Source: Apteryx mantelli (Eukaryota; Chordata; Aves; Apterygiformes; Apterygidae). Taken from it: 64,000 nucleotides of DNA. Each line of letters opens with the position of its first letter. The first letter of the stretch is position 1. Made by a program: the position numbers and the translations under genes. This document shows positions 12,201-25,800 of this stretch, one piece after another. Under the pieces are notes generated by a model. The model did not search any database and was not told the DNA's origin. It was given only the letters and a program-made list of their open reading frames with translations. The stretch is from assembly GCF_036417845.1 (NCBI RefSeq), contig NC_089980.1:59208501-59272500 (forward strand), written 5' to 3'.

Positions 12201-13850
12201 ATAATTGGTAGTTTGCTGGCAAAAGTGTGAAGCAAGACATTCAATAAGAAATTCACATATGCAAAGACTTCTGCCTGCCTTCTTTCAGACAGAGCTCCTG
12301 CACCTTCTTCAGCACCACCTTTTTTTAATGTTTGTTTGTTTAAATTAGGGGGCCTTTTATTATCCCCACTTGTAAATGCAGCCAAAAGAAGAAAGATTCA
12401 GATAAAAATGCATTTTTAAGCAGTTTGTTTTACAATTAAAAGATTTTTGTCTGACAAACCTATTAGCCCTAAGAGCCTTCAGTCCACAAAATGAAAATAC
12501 CTCTCAAAATTATAGCAAGATTGACCTCATCACCATCTGTTAAGGTTCACTTGGCTACCATCTATTCCATTCACACATTTAAAACATCAAGTTCAAATAC
12601 TACTTGCAAATAAAGGATGAAGAAACACTTTTAAAAAAAAAAAAATCAGGATTTTCACATTCAGTATTATCAGAACTCTTTGTTATTGTGATTGTGTTCC
12701 TATTAGTAATAGGCAATATCATTTGAATCGCTCATCAAGAAAAATCTATCATGTATTACAATACTTTAAAATTTTTGAACAACAGGTCAGAGAACAAGGG
12801 GAAAGGCAGAGCTAGGGTCATCTCTTATTCTTTCCTCGATAACCGTCTGCTCCTTTATGCCCTTCTTACAAGAAGGGACAAAACTGTCCACAAGGAATTC
12901 ACCCTTTTGTGAACCAAGTGATGCTGGCACCTCTTCTATCTGCTCATCCCCTGAGACTCGGGCCACCAGCACAACACAGCATAAAGGGATTCACCTGGAG
13001 AATCTGTTGTCCTTCTCCTCTAGAGAAGATGCCAGGAGGGTATAAACAAAAGGCTCAGCAGGGACAGCTCAGTTACAATTAGTTGCTAGCTCATTTACTA
13101 TTTACATATTCAGCAAACCATGAATATTTACATATTCGGGGCGGGGGGGAAGGAGGGTTGCTATAACCTCTATATCCCAATCACATTATGAGGTACATGC
13201 CTACTAATTTATAGACTGGGACTACATACATACATACAATTTGGAAATGACTTTTTCTGTCAGGGAGATTCTGGATTAAGAAAAGCCTTATTTTACTGAG
13301 TATTTAGGAATCTTTTTCTTGGATTGGGTCTTTTTAAATAGGCATTAAAGAAATGCAGTTTATCTGGTTCAAAAGTGCATTTCTGTTGTCATATGAAAAT
13401 GCTTGAGCAATAAGAAATTAGTAGATACTATTATTCAAAAGTTATTATTTGGCCTTTTCTGCTTCTACCACCTGACCTGCACCAGCTACATCGGTTTAAA
13501 AAAAAAAAAAAAAAAAAAAAACAAAAAAAACAAAAAACCACACACCCTCAAAAAACAAGATGAACTTGCAGGACAAAATATAATAATTTGAAGTAACTTT
13601 TTTTTTTTTAATTCCACAACAATCTCAGATACAGTATCTGAAGAACTGAACTCCTTTAAGAGTTTTCAGTTTAAAATTCAATAACTAGATTTTCAATATT
13701 CCCAACTATCATTTAATCCTATTATATAGTAACACAACCAATTACTATAATGGTTAGATTTTGGTTAACTGAGCTCTTGAATAAGTAGGATTAAATGTAC
13801 TCACAGATGCAACTTTAATCCTGACATTTCTAATACCCCTCTCCCCCCGG

Positions 13851-13891
<41 letters not shown>

Positions 13892-16800
13892 CTACCATAG
13901 TAGGGTTATTTGCAATACACAGTATTTTCCACAGAAAATCACTGCTCTTTGAAAAGACAAAAACCCCACATTCTGCTCTTTATATACATCCAACCAAAAA
14001 TGAACTACAAATAATACAACTGCACACAAAAGTTGCTGCAATGTGAAGTGGAAATCCTCACTTGTGAGGAAAAGCTTTCCTTATGCTTTTAGTCTATGAA
14101 GCCAGTATGTACGTGTTAGCCAAATTTTTTGTGTTCCTTACAAAATCATGCATATATTTAAAGCCCCATCCCTCCCATTTTTCCACTTCCTTTAGTACTG
14201 ACCACAACTGCAGCTCTGCTGCAGAAAGAAACACAGGAGTTTGCACCTCAGACCTGTTCTTTCCACCAAAGAACAGGCTGGGGACATTATACAGTTCAAC
14301 TGACGCACTGTGAAAAGATGCAGGCTTGTCACACATGGTACACATTAACTGGAGTATCCAGGTTACTTACCAGCCATAAGTTCTTTCTGGTTTGGGTATG
14401 GGATCATCAAAAAAAGAATCTCCCTCTGCATCATCCTCATCCACACCTGGATCACTTTTTTCTTTGGTATTTAAGTCTTTGTTTTGTAGTTGAGGATCTA
14501 ACTTTGTTTCATTAGGCAGAAAATGAATGCTACTTTTGGTTGCTTCCCCCGATGAGACGCTTGTATCACTTTGAGTGGTTTCAGCAACCTTAAACAAATA
14601 CAGAAAAAACCCTCACTGAAAAGAAAAAGTAATTTCTCTTGAATAAAACCCACATAAACTGTTCTATTTCTTAAAATACTGTAAGCAGTAGTGTGAACAC
14701 ACAGCATATATATATACACACCACCATTTTTTTTTTAAAGTTAGCATTTCAATTTTATTAGTACTTCTGTGTGCTAATCAGGAATCACACAAAAGAAAAA
14801 CGTTTTGTCACTTTACAAAGGAAGTATTGTTTGTTGTTGCTATTGTCCTTTGAAAGTTATTTCGCCATCCCCTGCATAGCTGTGCTAGCTAGATCAGCTC
14901 TATTACGAAAGCGGCCAGTCAAAAAAAATTTACATACAAGCTCTGATTCTTGCCTCCTATACTTTTAATAGTCTGAAAGTTACACAATGTGTGGAATGTA
15001 TTAACAACATTATTTATTAGTGGTATTTTGTGATTCCTCTATAAACAAATACTGTCAGTTAAGTTAAAACCGTCTTCAACAGAAACCAATTTAAACCCAT
15101 CCAAAAGCCACTAACTTGAATTCATTCAATGTACCTTCAAAAAAATACCTTCAATTTCATGTGAAAAAAACTAACATTAGTTCAATTTTAGTAAGACTAC
15201 AATTGTTAATTGCATATTTGAGATGGTTTAAAATGCACTAAGCCACAGAGAATCATACAATGGTTTTTAGTTTTTTGATAGACCTGCTGCTTCTCAAGAG
15301 CATCTCTGAATGAAGATCACAACTCAGTGGGAATCTCTGCAATGTAATATTAGGTTCTAAGTGGTGAGCATCAGAAGACTGCAATTAATTGCACTTTTTC
15401 CCTCCAAATATTAAAAATAACAAACCACACAAGCAGGATGCAAACACTGAAAGTTACATACTTTTTAAGTAACATGCTTATGGCTCAGTCCTACAGATAC
15501 CATGCTTGTAAGGACTATTCTATATCCTAACTTTATGATCAAGTTATATAACTTGTATATCTTGAGCTGTATATGTCGTATCTCTATAAAACCTTGTGGC
15601 CCAAAGAAGAACAGTTAACTAGATAATCAAATTGTTGTGACAAAATGGATTTTTGATTTTTGAACAGCAGCATATTGCTAACTAACAAACAGTAAGACAA
15701 TATTATCTTCTCCCACATTGTTTAAAATTAAGCCAGTGAAAAGATTTATTTCACAAACTCATTTTTGTGCACCAAGAACAGCAGCAATTATGAAAGAAAA
15801 CTAATAACAGTATTGTTTAATCGAGATAACCAATATATACATTGAACTGATCCATGTATTTCTTTATCAGTCATCATCTTTCGTTCCAAAGACCAAAGCA
15901 AGTTTTTCAAACCATATGCCATAAAAGTTCAAAGAGGCCTACCAATGTCATTTTACCTCAGTCACAAGTCACAGAACCACATTTAATTGCTGGCAGCAGC
16001 TCAGTTCTTCCAGGGAAAGAAAAAGAGTATTTATAAGTGGTAGATACAACAATATTTTAATTCCCTACCCTAAAGGAACAGAATTGTTGTCAGAAAATGA
16101 AATGCTCAGGGATATGCTGACTGGTGTAGAACAGCAGTGGCAGTCTCTTTTCTGTTCTGGGCCCTGGAAGGAGTGAGCTGCTGCTATCTGCTCTGAGAAA
16201 CTGAAAGCACAAGTTAGTCTTTGCTTGAACTCATATACCTTAAAGCTGTGCTAATGTAAAATGACTGCTTTCAAATTGTAGTGATTGGTTAACCATGGCT
16301 AAGGGTTCAAAGAAAAATATGCCTACCTTTGAGTTTCAGCCTGGTGCTGTTAGTAAGATAAATGAAAGTGTGGTTTCACACATGCACTTAGAGAAATATA
16401 ACTATGCTGCTCCCAAGAGCTGTGGTCTTGATCTCTCCTTGCGTGCTCCCTTCTACATTACATCTGTTGGTTGCAGAGCCACAGCAAGGGGCCAGCTTAG
16501 CTCACAGACTTGTTGGAAAACTGCCAGAGAATCTCAAGTTTCATTCAGAAAGTCTATACTGTTCAAATAACTTGCATCTTGCGCCAGTCAGGACTGGTTG
16601 CAATTTCCTCCTTCTGTGTTATTTTTAGTACAAGTATGTTACATGGGCAGCATATTCTCCCATCCTGCTGCCCAGGAGAGAAGGAACTAGTGAACTGGAC
16701 AACAGTTTTTCAGTTCAAGATATCCACTACTTATTCTTAAAGGAGTACGTACTCCAACCAACAGCAGTTGCTGTTTCCATGAGAAAACCTAGCCATATTG

Positions 16801-19800
16801 AAACCAACTTTTGCCTGTATCTGAGAGAAATGCGTATTCATGGAGGATTCAGTAATATATTATGAAAAGCATTTCAAGAATGTATTCATCTATTTATCAC
16901 TACAATGGAATTAAGGTCTGCTGGGTATAAAGAGTATAAAAAGCCTGATCATAAATTCCAACTTACTTTATTTGTTGGAAATTACATTCTACTTGCAACC
17001 TCATCACAAAATCCTAATTGGAAACAGCACATAAATGAAAGTGTTCTGACCACCATATCAGCTGCTGCTGCGTGCCAGCAACTCAACTCTTAAGGGTGGT
17101 GTTCTGACTATGCACAACATGCTCTTTAAAGGGGAAATATGATGAATGACCTCTCACCATACTTTAATACTTCTTGCTCAGAGTAAGATACTCCCCATCC
17201 AGCAATTTCTCTATTAAGAGACAAACCTTAGAACCACTTTCTTGTTAAACATTATGTACTTATTGGGGATTAAATACATACACATTACAAGAAATAAAAA
17301 AATAATAAAAAAAATAATAAAAATCATGCCACTACTGACCAACCAGTCAGTCACTATCATTAGGCTACAAAAAAAAGTCAGAGAAGCCTTTGTATCTGTG
17401 GACTGATACATCTAAATACTCAATAGTAACCTGATAAAGAATTCTGACAACCTCAACCTAGAGAAGAATACAAATGAACTACATACAGTATCCCTTCCAA
17501 CCTCAACCACTCTGTGATTCTATAATATATTTTGGACTGTCTGGCTAAGTTCAACCACTGATAAATGGGTAGAAGTTTCTTCTAAACTGCATTGCAAAAA
17601 GCTTCATGAAGAACAGGCATACAGGAATAAAATTCTTATTAGATATCAGAGGTTTGACCAGCCTTGAGACACGCACACACAAAAACACCCCATGTGAAAC
17701 TATGTTCAATTCATGAGCCATTGAAACTACTTTTTCCTCCTCTAACCAAGTTCTTATTTCTGAGGAAAAGCCATGTAACAACACTTAGTTCTTCTCTTTC
17801 TGACATATCTACTTCAAATTAGGTAACTCAAACCTGAACTGAAAGGCAGTATATGCAAGGGAGCTTGGAAAGTTTACGATTTCTAAATCCATCTTCAATA
17901 GTACTTAACTAATCTGGAACCATACTAAGACAAAAGTATGAGCTCAGCTACATACATCTAAGCAAAAGTACTACTAAGATTAATATTTAATCAACATTCA
18001 CATCTTTTTAGCATTCAGATGTTTTTAAAAGGGTGTTGTCAGCCAAGAATTCTTTTTCCCTAGAGCAGAACTTAAGGGGTTAGAATTTCCATTCAAAGGC
18101 CAATTGTTACAGAAATACTAGCTATTTAAGATACTATCAACAAGCTCAGCAATTAATGAAGTAACTTTTAACTTTGAATCAAGTTTGCTTTTCTAATTGT
18201 GTAGTTTACTTGCTTGCCATGCAAGAACAGAAAAGTGGACTAAAAAACCAAGCTGCCATTTTCTTTTCTTTTCATCCTTATGACTCCCTCTCCCAAATGA
18301 ACCAGCTAACAACAAATCCCATCCAGTGCTGTTTTTCTCAGCTTTTATTAGTGAGTTAGAAAGCTTTCAAGTTATTTCCAATAATCTAAAAAAAGATATT
18401 AAAACATTTGATGTTGTCAGATTACATTAATAATTTGAACAAACTTTAGTACTTCAATCACTTTTTTTTGGAGGTGGTAAGTAGCCAGTATCTTATGGAA
18501 AAGAGGCTCATTATGCCCTTTTCTGTGCCCCACTCTTCCCAATAACTTCTGAACCTGTTGATCAGTTCCAGTCAAAGGTAGTGGAGCATTAGAGGCCTGG
18601 AAGATATCAGTTCCTACAGATTTTGCGTAAGCAGGAAGACAGAGAGAAGAGAAAGCTGCAGGCCCCGACAGTTCTGTCTTTACAGCTGCCCAATTCCAAA
18701 CAGCAGCAACCAGCCAGGCTGTCAGCAGACAAGTAGCTCCCACTTGCTGTGCACACAAACACACCCAGTGTGCGCTCTCACCTGCCCAGGCAGATAGGTA
18801 CAAACCTGGAGGTTACTTCTGGGTGGGCAAGCATGCTAAGAACACGGAAAGGAGACAGTGGAGTGCTACAGAATGTAGGACCCACTCTAAGAAAACTGGC
18901 TCCATTCTTTCTGCTGCTCACAAACAACTTGTTAGTATAAGCTGGTTTTTTTTCTTCCTCTGAAGTTTAAAACACTAGCTAGCACCTTCTCCTCTCATGA
19001 GTTTTTACCTGCTCATCCACTTTGTCCAAACACTTTTTCTGTTTATGAAGTCCTTTATAATTTGGTATCTGAGCACAAGAATAGAATAGTAAAAGTACAG
19101 AAAAATGAAAGATAATTACAGATCATTTAAGCCACTCCATTCGTATAGAAAGATAATTAAATTACTGAAACAATACAACTAAGCCTTCCTTTGTATTCAT
19201 TACTTCATTTTATTAGCATAATTTAGGGAGATGCTATTCTTCTGAGGCACTACTAGACTGAATATACCAAACCATCTAATTGTTTTTAATAGTTTATTAT
19301 TCTCTATGTTATTTATCATAAAGGTAGGGCTAATCACTCTGCTTTCCCCCAAGCCAAAAAAAAACTTTCCGAGTAAAAATCACTGAAAACAAGGACCCAA
19401 AATCAACAGTATTTATGCTGAGAAGTCCTGATTAAGTGATAAACAGCTATTCACATAAAATAAGGCTTACTTTGGTACAGGATTATAAATATTCTGTTAT
19501 GAATCATTTGAATTGAAAGTGCCACAGAAGAGCTCAGTACTAGCTTTTTCCATTTTGCAACTGTAACACAAAGTAAATAATTGTGACACAAAATAATTGT
19601 GACACAAAGTAAACCAGCAAATGAATAAAGAGTTGTGAACTTTTCTTTAAATCAAGTGTATTTTTCTGAACATTAACGTATCTTTACAGTTGTACAAAAC
19701 CCCTCTCTCTGGCCTCCTCTCCTGTGGGGTTTGAAGATTGAACACAGGACAGCTGGACAGTTACTTAAATACATGAGTGCATGAAAAAAATTAGCAAGCA

Positions 19801-22800
19801 AGAAATTGTACTTGATAGGCAAAAGTAGTGATAAGCATCTCAAATCCTAATCTATCATTTTATTTTCTTTATCATGAAAAATTCATGTTTCTAAACAAGC
19901 ACAAAATTTCTAATGTCATTTTATAATTCATGCAGCCAGAAATGCATTAAAACAAACAAACAACCTAAAGTCTCCAAAATGGTAGAAATAGCTAATTATC
20001 TTCTTTCTTTGAATCCTAGGCAGGCATTTTTATTCAATATGCTAGAATTTTTACCAGTTTTATTCAGACTTTTTGCACTATTTGATTAGAATGACAACAC
20101 TTAGCCTACTCTAATAAGATGCAAATAACCAAGAAAGTTATTTAATTAAGACAACCTTTTACAACAACTGACTTAATTTTTTACTGTTTTAAAAGGATGA
20201 TAACTAGATGCAGTACATCCTATGTTACTAGGATGGATTTTGCATAGCAGCCCATTTATTACAGTGAAAGTCTGTGTGTCATCTGTTATACATAACTGAC
20301 AGCCAGGAAAGGGAAAAGAAAACACAGAAAACCAAAATCCAGCAATGCGTATTTTACCTACTTTGATATAGAAAAGCAGTCCATTTCTTGCAACTGTAGA
20401 CACATGCAAAAAGAGCGCCTCCTATCCATCAACTTTTTCAAATTAAATTTAATTTCAAATCACTGTATTTTTCTACATGGAGTTTGAATATACAGATTTG
20501 CTTAAACACTACAGAAGTTAATCAAGATGTTCCAACTGAACAGCTTCTGCTGTAGGAACATCTCAGTCCTTCCTGTTATCCAAAGCTGCTCCTTTCTTTA
20601 ATCTGCCATGAATCAGAAATCACTGTATTATTGTCTGTTTAAGCTTAGCTTTATTTTACCATATAGAAAATGAGTCTGAGTTCCTGTTGGTTCTCAGTTT
20701 TGTAATAGTTATGGGAGGAATTAACTGTTATGCAGTATGACTCTCAAAAGAGTTGAATATAAATCAAAGAAAATAATCAGGGAAGTTAAAATACTGCTGG
20801 AAATTTTTCAATATTCCTTTCATGGAAATTGGAATAAAAACAAAGCTAAGTCAAGTTTTTACACATCTAAATTAGGCTATGAAGGAAAATTATCTTAATA
20901 AAGGAGAAATAAGTAGTCTAACTTTGGATGAACACAGACTTCCATAATAGCTTCAAGTTTTTCAGTGTTAATTGCAAAGAATGTTTCTCATCACTTAGAC
21001 AAAGCAAATATATATTTCATAACCTCTTTGGTAATGAGGAACAGCTCCTTACCAGGCATATCAAAATATCAAAATTCTGACTATGAGTCACCATTCCACT
21101 ATAAACTTTTCATTGATGTTCAATAATACATTGAACTACTTAAGTCAATTTTCATAAAATTTTAGGTCAATAAACAAAAGATGTTTATAAAGTTCAAGAT
21201 GTTTATAAAAGAGCCTACAATTTCATGTGTAAAAGACTGCACAAAAGGCTTCTAATTCCATAAATCAAAAAAATTCTAATTAATAGTGTATACATCATAG
21301 CTGCAGCAAAATAGCATTAAAGCATAGGTATACACAGTTAAAGCACTAATTTATATGAAAGTAAGTAACCAATATTTAGACTTACCCTGTTCCTGACAAA
21401 AAATTTACAAATATTTGGATAAAAAGTGGGTGCCTCAAAACAGTTGAGAATGACAACTGAAAGAGACTGTTGCTAAGCGAATGCCATTATATCTGCAGTT
21501 CCATAAGAGTTGTCTCTCACTTATCTCAACTACACTAGGTAGCTTTCTCATTCTATGTAAGCAACCTTACCTTACTTGGTACGGGCTGTGTACTTGATCT
21601 TCCGTCAGATGATTTTGACGAAGAGCACACACTATCACTTAGAACTGGAGCCACCTAAAAAGTTTCACAAAAACACTGAATAAAAATATATTGAACTGTG
21701 GCACAACACCATCCAACAAAAAACAAGATTATCATTCCTGCACATGCAATATGCAAATTGTGACACTGTGCTGCTACATTAGGAAGTCTATGACAACTAC
21801 TTCTGAAATTAAACTTTGGTTGAGGTACCAAATACAACTTGGGTGAGGCGGATTTTCTTTCAAACAACAATCATGACAGAGACTAATCAAATGTTATTAG
21901 TTGGATTTCACTTATTTAACAACTTCATTATATATTCCATTAAAAATATTACTCTCACTACTACCAGCTAGTTCAATACTTTTTAATATAGATACATATT
22001 TTTAAAAACTAAAAATATCTAAAGAACTACTTTAAAGCTTTAATAAAACCAACTCTAGGCCAGCATTTTCAAGTTTTATTAAAATTAGAAATATGCCAAA
22101 GATAAAATAGATGCTAGTTACGAGTGTTATCTGACCACTCTAGAAATCAGAAAATAAGTGGCACAGTGTTTTGCTCCATTTATCTGGGTTCACTTTGAGT
22201 TAGTATGTTGTAGTAGAATATTGGTAGTTAAAGAGAAGTAGTCATGGTCACTAAGAGTAGTTGTGGTCACTATCTTTCAGCATTGTATCCTGATGTGGTA
22301 TGTTAAAGGCTTTCCCATTATACTAATTTACTGTTATAATAAAGACTTGGAACAGTTTAATACAATAGCTTTAGTCAAGTGTTCATAATTTCAGTTTATT
22401 TTTCATTATAATCAAAAGCCGGCTGATTTTCTATAAATATTAGAGTATCTTATTACTCAAAAAGAAACTCCAACTTGCAAGAGATAACAAAGAATAAAGG
22501 ATTACATTTATTTATGAATAAAGAAAATGAATAAGAAATTATGAATAAAGAAAGGAATTCCACATCTTAACAGTACTTACTTCTCCAGTGCCTGGAATCT
22601 TTTTCTGCTGACATTTTCTAACAACCTCCAACAATAGGGGACCACCCACAGTACCTTCTGCTTCTGTAATTCCCAAATCTCGAGCTAAGTTTTCTCGACC
22701 ATCAAGGCCATTTAGCTAGAAAAAATTACAACAAAGAAATAACTATCAGAAAACACAATATATTTTGTAACATAACTCCTAAAGCTTTTTGATTTTATTT

Positions 22801-25800
22801 AACACAACAATAATCTGACTAAACAGTAATTAGGACTTCCTGTTGTGTGTGGAATAAAGTATTAATAGCTTATTGTATCATTTAGTCCTGATGTGTACAT
22901 GAATTTATCATAGACTATCCAAAGTTGTTTTAAATATACAAGTACTTATCATGACCACATTTCAGTATTTAAAGATCTACATGATCCAATTACTTTAGCC
23001 TATCACCTTTAAAAGTGAATCCTAGCATACCCAGTCAATGGTTCCAGCAAATTCAAAGATGTATTTCAATAATGATGGAGAGTCCCCATTTCTGTGCAGG
23101 CATAAGTACAGCAACATAGGTCAACACTTTTAGTCTCTATTTCACTTAAAGCACCATAGTTTCGGACAGATAGAGGGATAAAAGTAATTCTCAGTATCAG
23201 CAAAAAGTTATCAAATTGATAAGAAAAAAAAATAAGAAAAAGACACTTCTCTAAAATCAGCTTCCCATTACAGCAGAAACAGAATGCTGCAGCAAATCCA
23301 TGCTGGCTGGCATAACCTCAAGATGGCATTACTGCAAATGGCACCAGTTTATCTCGAACTCTTACATGATTTAATGACACTTATTACCAAAACACTTCTC
23401 AAGCAACAGCTTGAGCTGCAAGCTTGAGTGCTTGAGCAACAGCAAGCACTGCACTCTGATAACTGATACATGGAGGATAAATAGACAATACAATGGACCG
23501 CTCAGAGACAGGGGCTAGTACAAGAAAACAAAGTAACATTGTTCAGCATTATAAAGGATGATCTCAGCAAACTTGCCTTACTTTGACCAAGTTTCATATA
23601 TGTACTGCAATATGGAAAAGTGTTTCAAATCGCACAAGATGCTTTTACTGAAAAAAAGAAGGGAGTGTTGCAAGGAGCATGAAATGTCTTTACCGACGTG
23701 AATGAAGCACTCCTCCCAACAGTGAGTGGCAACACGAGAGAAAGTATGACTCTTCTTACTCAGTAGCATAAACCTGAATGAGGTAATACAGAGATATACT
23801 ACACAAAGTTTTCTATGAAGATTAAAGGTAAAGTAACAGGAAAGACCCTGTATCATATTTTAGGCTCAAAGAACCTGCAAGACTTGTATGTGGGCACTTA
23901 GGTCTGTCCTAAAATCCAGGCTAAAGTCAAAAAATTTCATAATACACCTCAGTGATAAGCATGATGGCAGTTGTCCAGAATAATTAGCAAGATGGTAACA
24001 CTGGTGGTTTAAAAATGTTAATATTAAAGACCATTAGAATACTTAAAAATCACCAAGTAACCTATCCCTATGAATTAAAAAAAGCCATCATATTTTAAAC
24101 TATTTAATGCATAAAAACTTGTTTCAAACAAAAAGAACAGAACTAAAAGTATTCTTTCACTACAGTTAACATTTCAAATTACTCAGTCGCTTTTGGTCTT
24201 TAACTACAGAAATGCTTAATATTCAGGTTTCAATTAATAACTTCCCTGTGGTTAGTATGTTTTCAGAGATTATCAAAATTAAATACGGTAAATAAATTAG
24301 AAGTAAACAGATTTTAAATGAGATTATACTTTGAGAAGTTACTCTCCAAGTAACATTGTAAGATTCTATGTTCACTTCATTTCAAAGAATTTAATTGAGT
24401 TTGTTAAGCCTATGAATTAAGATCTTTCTGTAAACTCAACCTAGATTTGAAAGTTTGTTTTTTCATCAGTATCTATAGGAAGCCTTCTGCAAAAGAAATT
24501 ATGCTCTTACTTGTACATGTAAAATTTCATTGCTTCCACAGAGTTTGAAAAAGCATAACCATCATTTTGTAAAATAATTACATTGTACAACCAGAACAAA
24601 TTAAGTTCATATCCTATGCTAACAAAGCAAAATATCAAATAGCAGTTTTAATTACTAAACTCAACATATATGCTCATGTACTTGGGAGAATATAACAATG
24701 ATAACCGACTTGAGTGATAAACAGCCATTTTTTAAAACACTTTTTAAAAATCCGATCTGTTTGAAAGTTTTCCTTAGTACAGAAGATGCCTCTTAGGACA
24801 GATCTGTCCTAATGCCATAAACGAAGCTAGCGATATTTAGCAAATGATAAAAATGTATAGGATTTTATACGTTTAAGCCCCCCTAAAAGAAACATGGACT
24901 TCTGAGAAACAGTAAAGTCCATTTATATAACCACAGTTTTCAATTGTTTTAATCCACGCTCAATGCATTTCTCTGGTCATTTTTTAAAAACCCATGAAAT
25001 CAATACCCAAATCAAATGAAAAAAGAAAAAATTATTGTTCAAATAAGAAGTCAATTAATTGATTTAACGGAGTCAGATTTTTAATAAATTAAGATGTTTA
25101 AACTGACAGTAAGAATAAAAATGAGTATTCAACAGGTAAGAGAAATTTTTCAGTTAAATGAAACTGACTCTTTCTAAAGCTTAATAGGAAAATCTTCACA
25201 TTGTAAAAAGAGACAGATGCACACATTCCCTTATGGAAAAACTCTAAATCAATATCATAAGCCTAGAAGAAAGTGCATTTGTCATCTATATCTGTAAAGT
25301 CTTTTTGTTTCACTGAAATTTCTCTTCAAGCAGATTAACTGACATTATTTTACTCTTTGTGCAACAATACTAAGTTAATAACGTAACATGGTAAAATTAT
25401 TGGTTAAAAAAAAAAAGTCGCAGGTGTTTTCTTTTTCTGTCTTATAGACCCCACTTATGATTTCACAAAATTTATTAATTTGTTAATTCAAAATTGACAT
25501 TTTATCAAGCATTCATTTTTGAAAAGGCAATAATCATTCATACTAGCACATTTTCCTGGAGAATGTGTCTCTATTGCAATGTGTACCTTTTACAAACTGA
25601 ATATCAAAAACGATTTAGAATAAACACAAGTAAAGTGGCTTAAAAAAAAAAAACAACCCTATAATAGTTTCTGTATTCATTGCCATCCACTCCAAAAAAT
25701 CAGTCTAGCATGCAATGAAAACAGCATCTTTCTTACTGTGCTTGATTCAGGTTGAAAAACAGCCAGTGTAAAATCAAGATTGAAAAAACGTAGAAATTCT

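Larger units (their letters stand above)
12045..14370 (-). other. CEP43 intron 8 (2.3 kb)
   Basis: GT-AG. Carries two long A runs, 13498-13521 (24 A) and 13851-13889 (39 A), and a mildly GC-richer patch at 12780-13080 that does not read as an exon of any CEP43 form I know. Confidence 0.8.
19069..22580 (-). other. CEP43 introns 5 and 6 around exon 6
   Basis: Intron 5 is 21655-22580 (926 bp) and intron 6 is 19069-21570 (2.5 kb), both GT-AG. AT-rich sequence with small tandem duplications, including one of 16 bp at 19575-19606. Nothing else was recognised. Confidence 0.8.

Noticed and set aside
16295-16570. 91-codon plus-strand frame with a good Kozak start (ACCATGG)
   Set aside because: Antisense to CEP43 inside an intron, no recognised family, and overlapped by two other open frames of similar size.
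18417-18803. 128-codon minus-strand frame in CEP43 intron 7
   Set aside because: No recognised similarity and no start or splice context. The local GC-richer stretch may be an old repeat, but I could not identify one.
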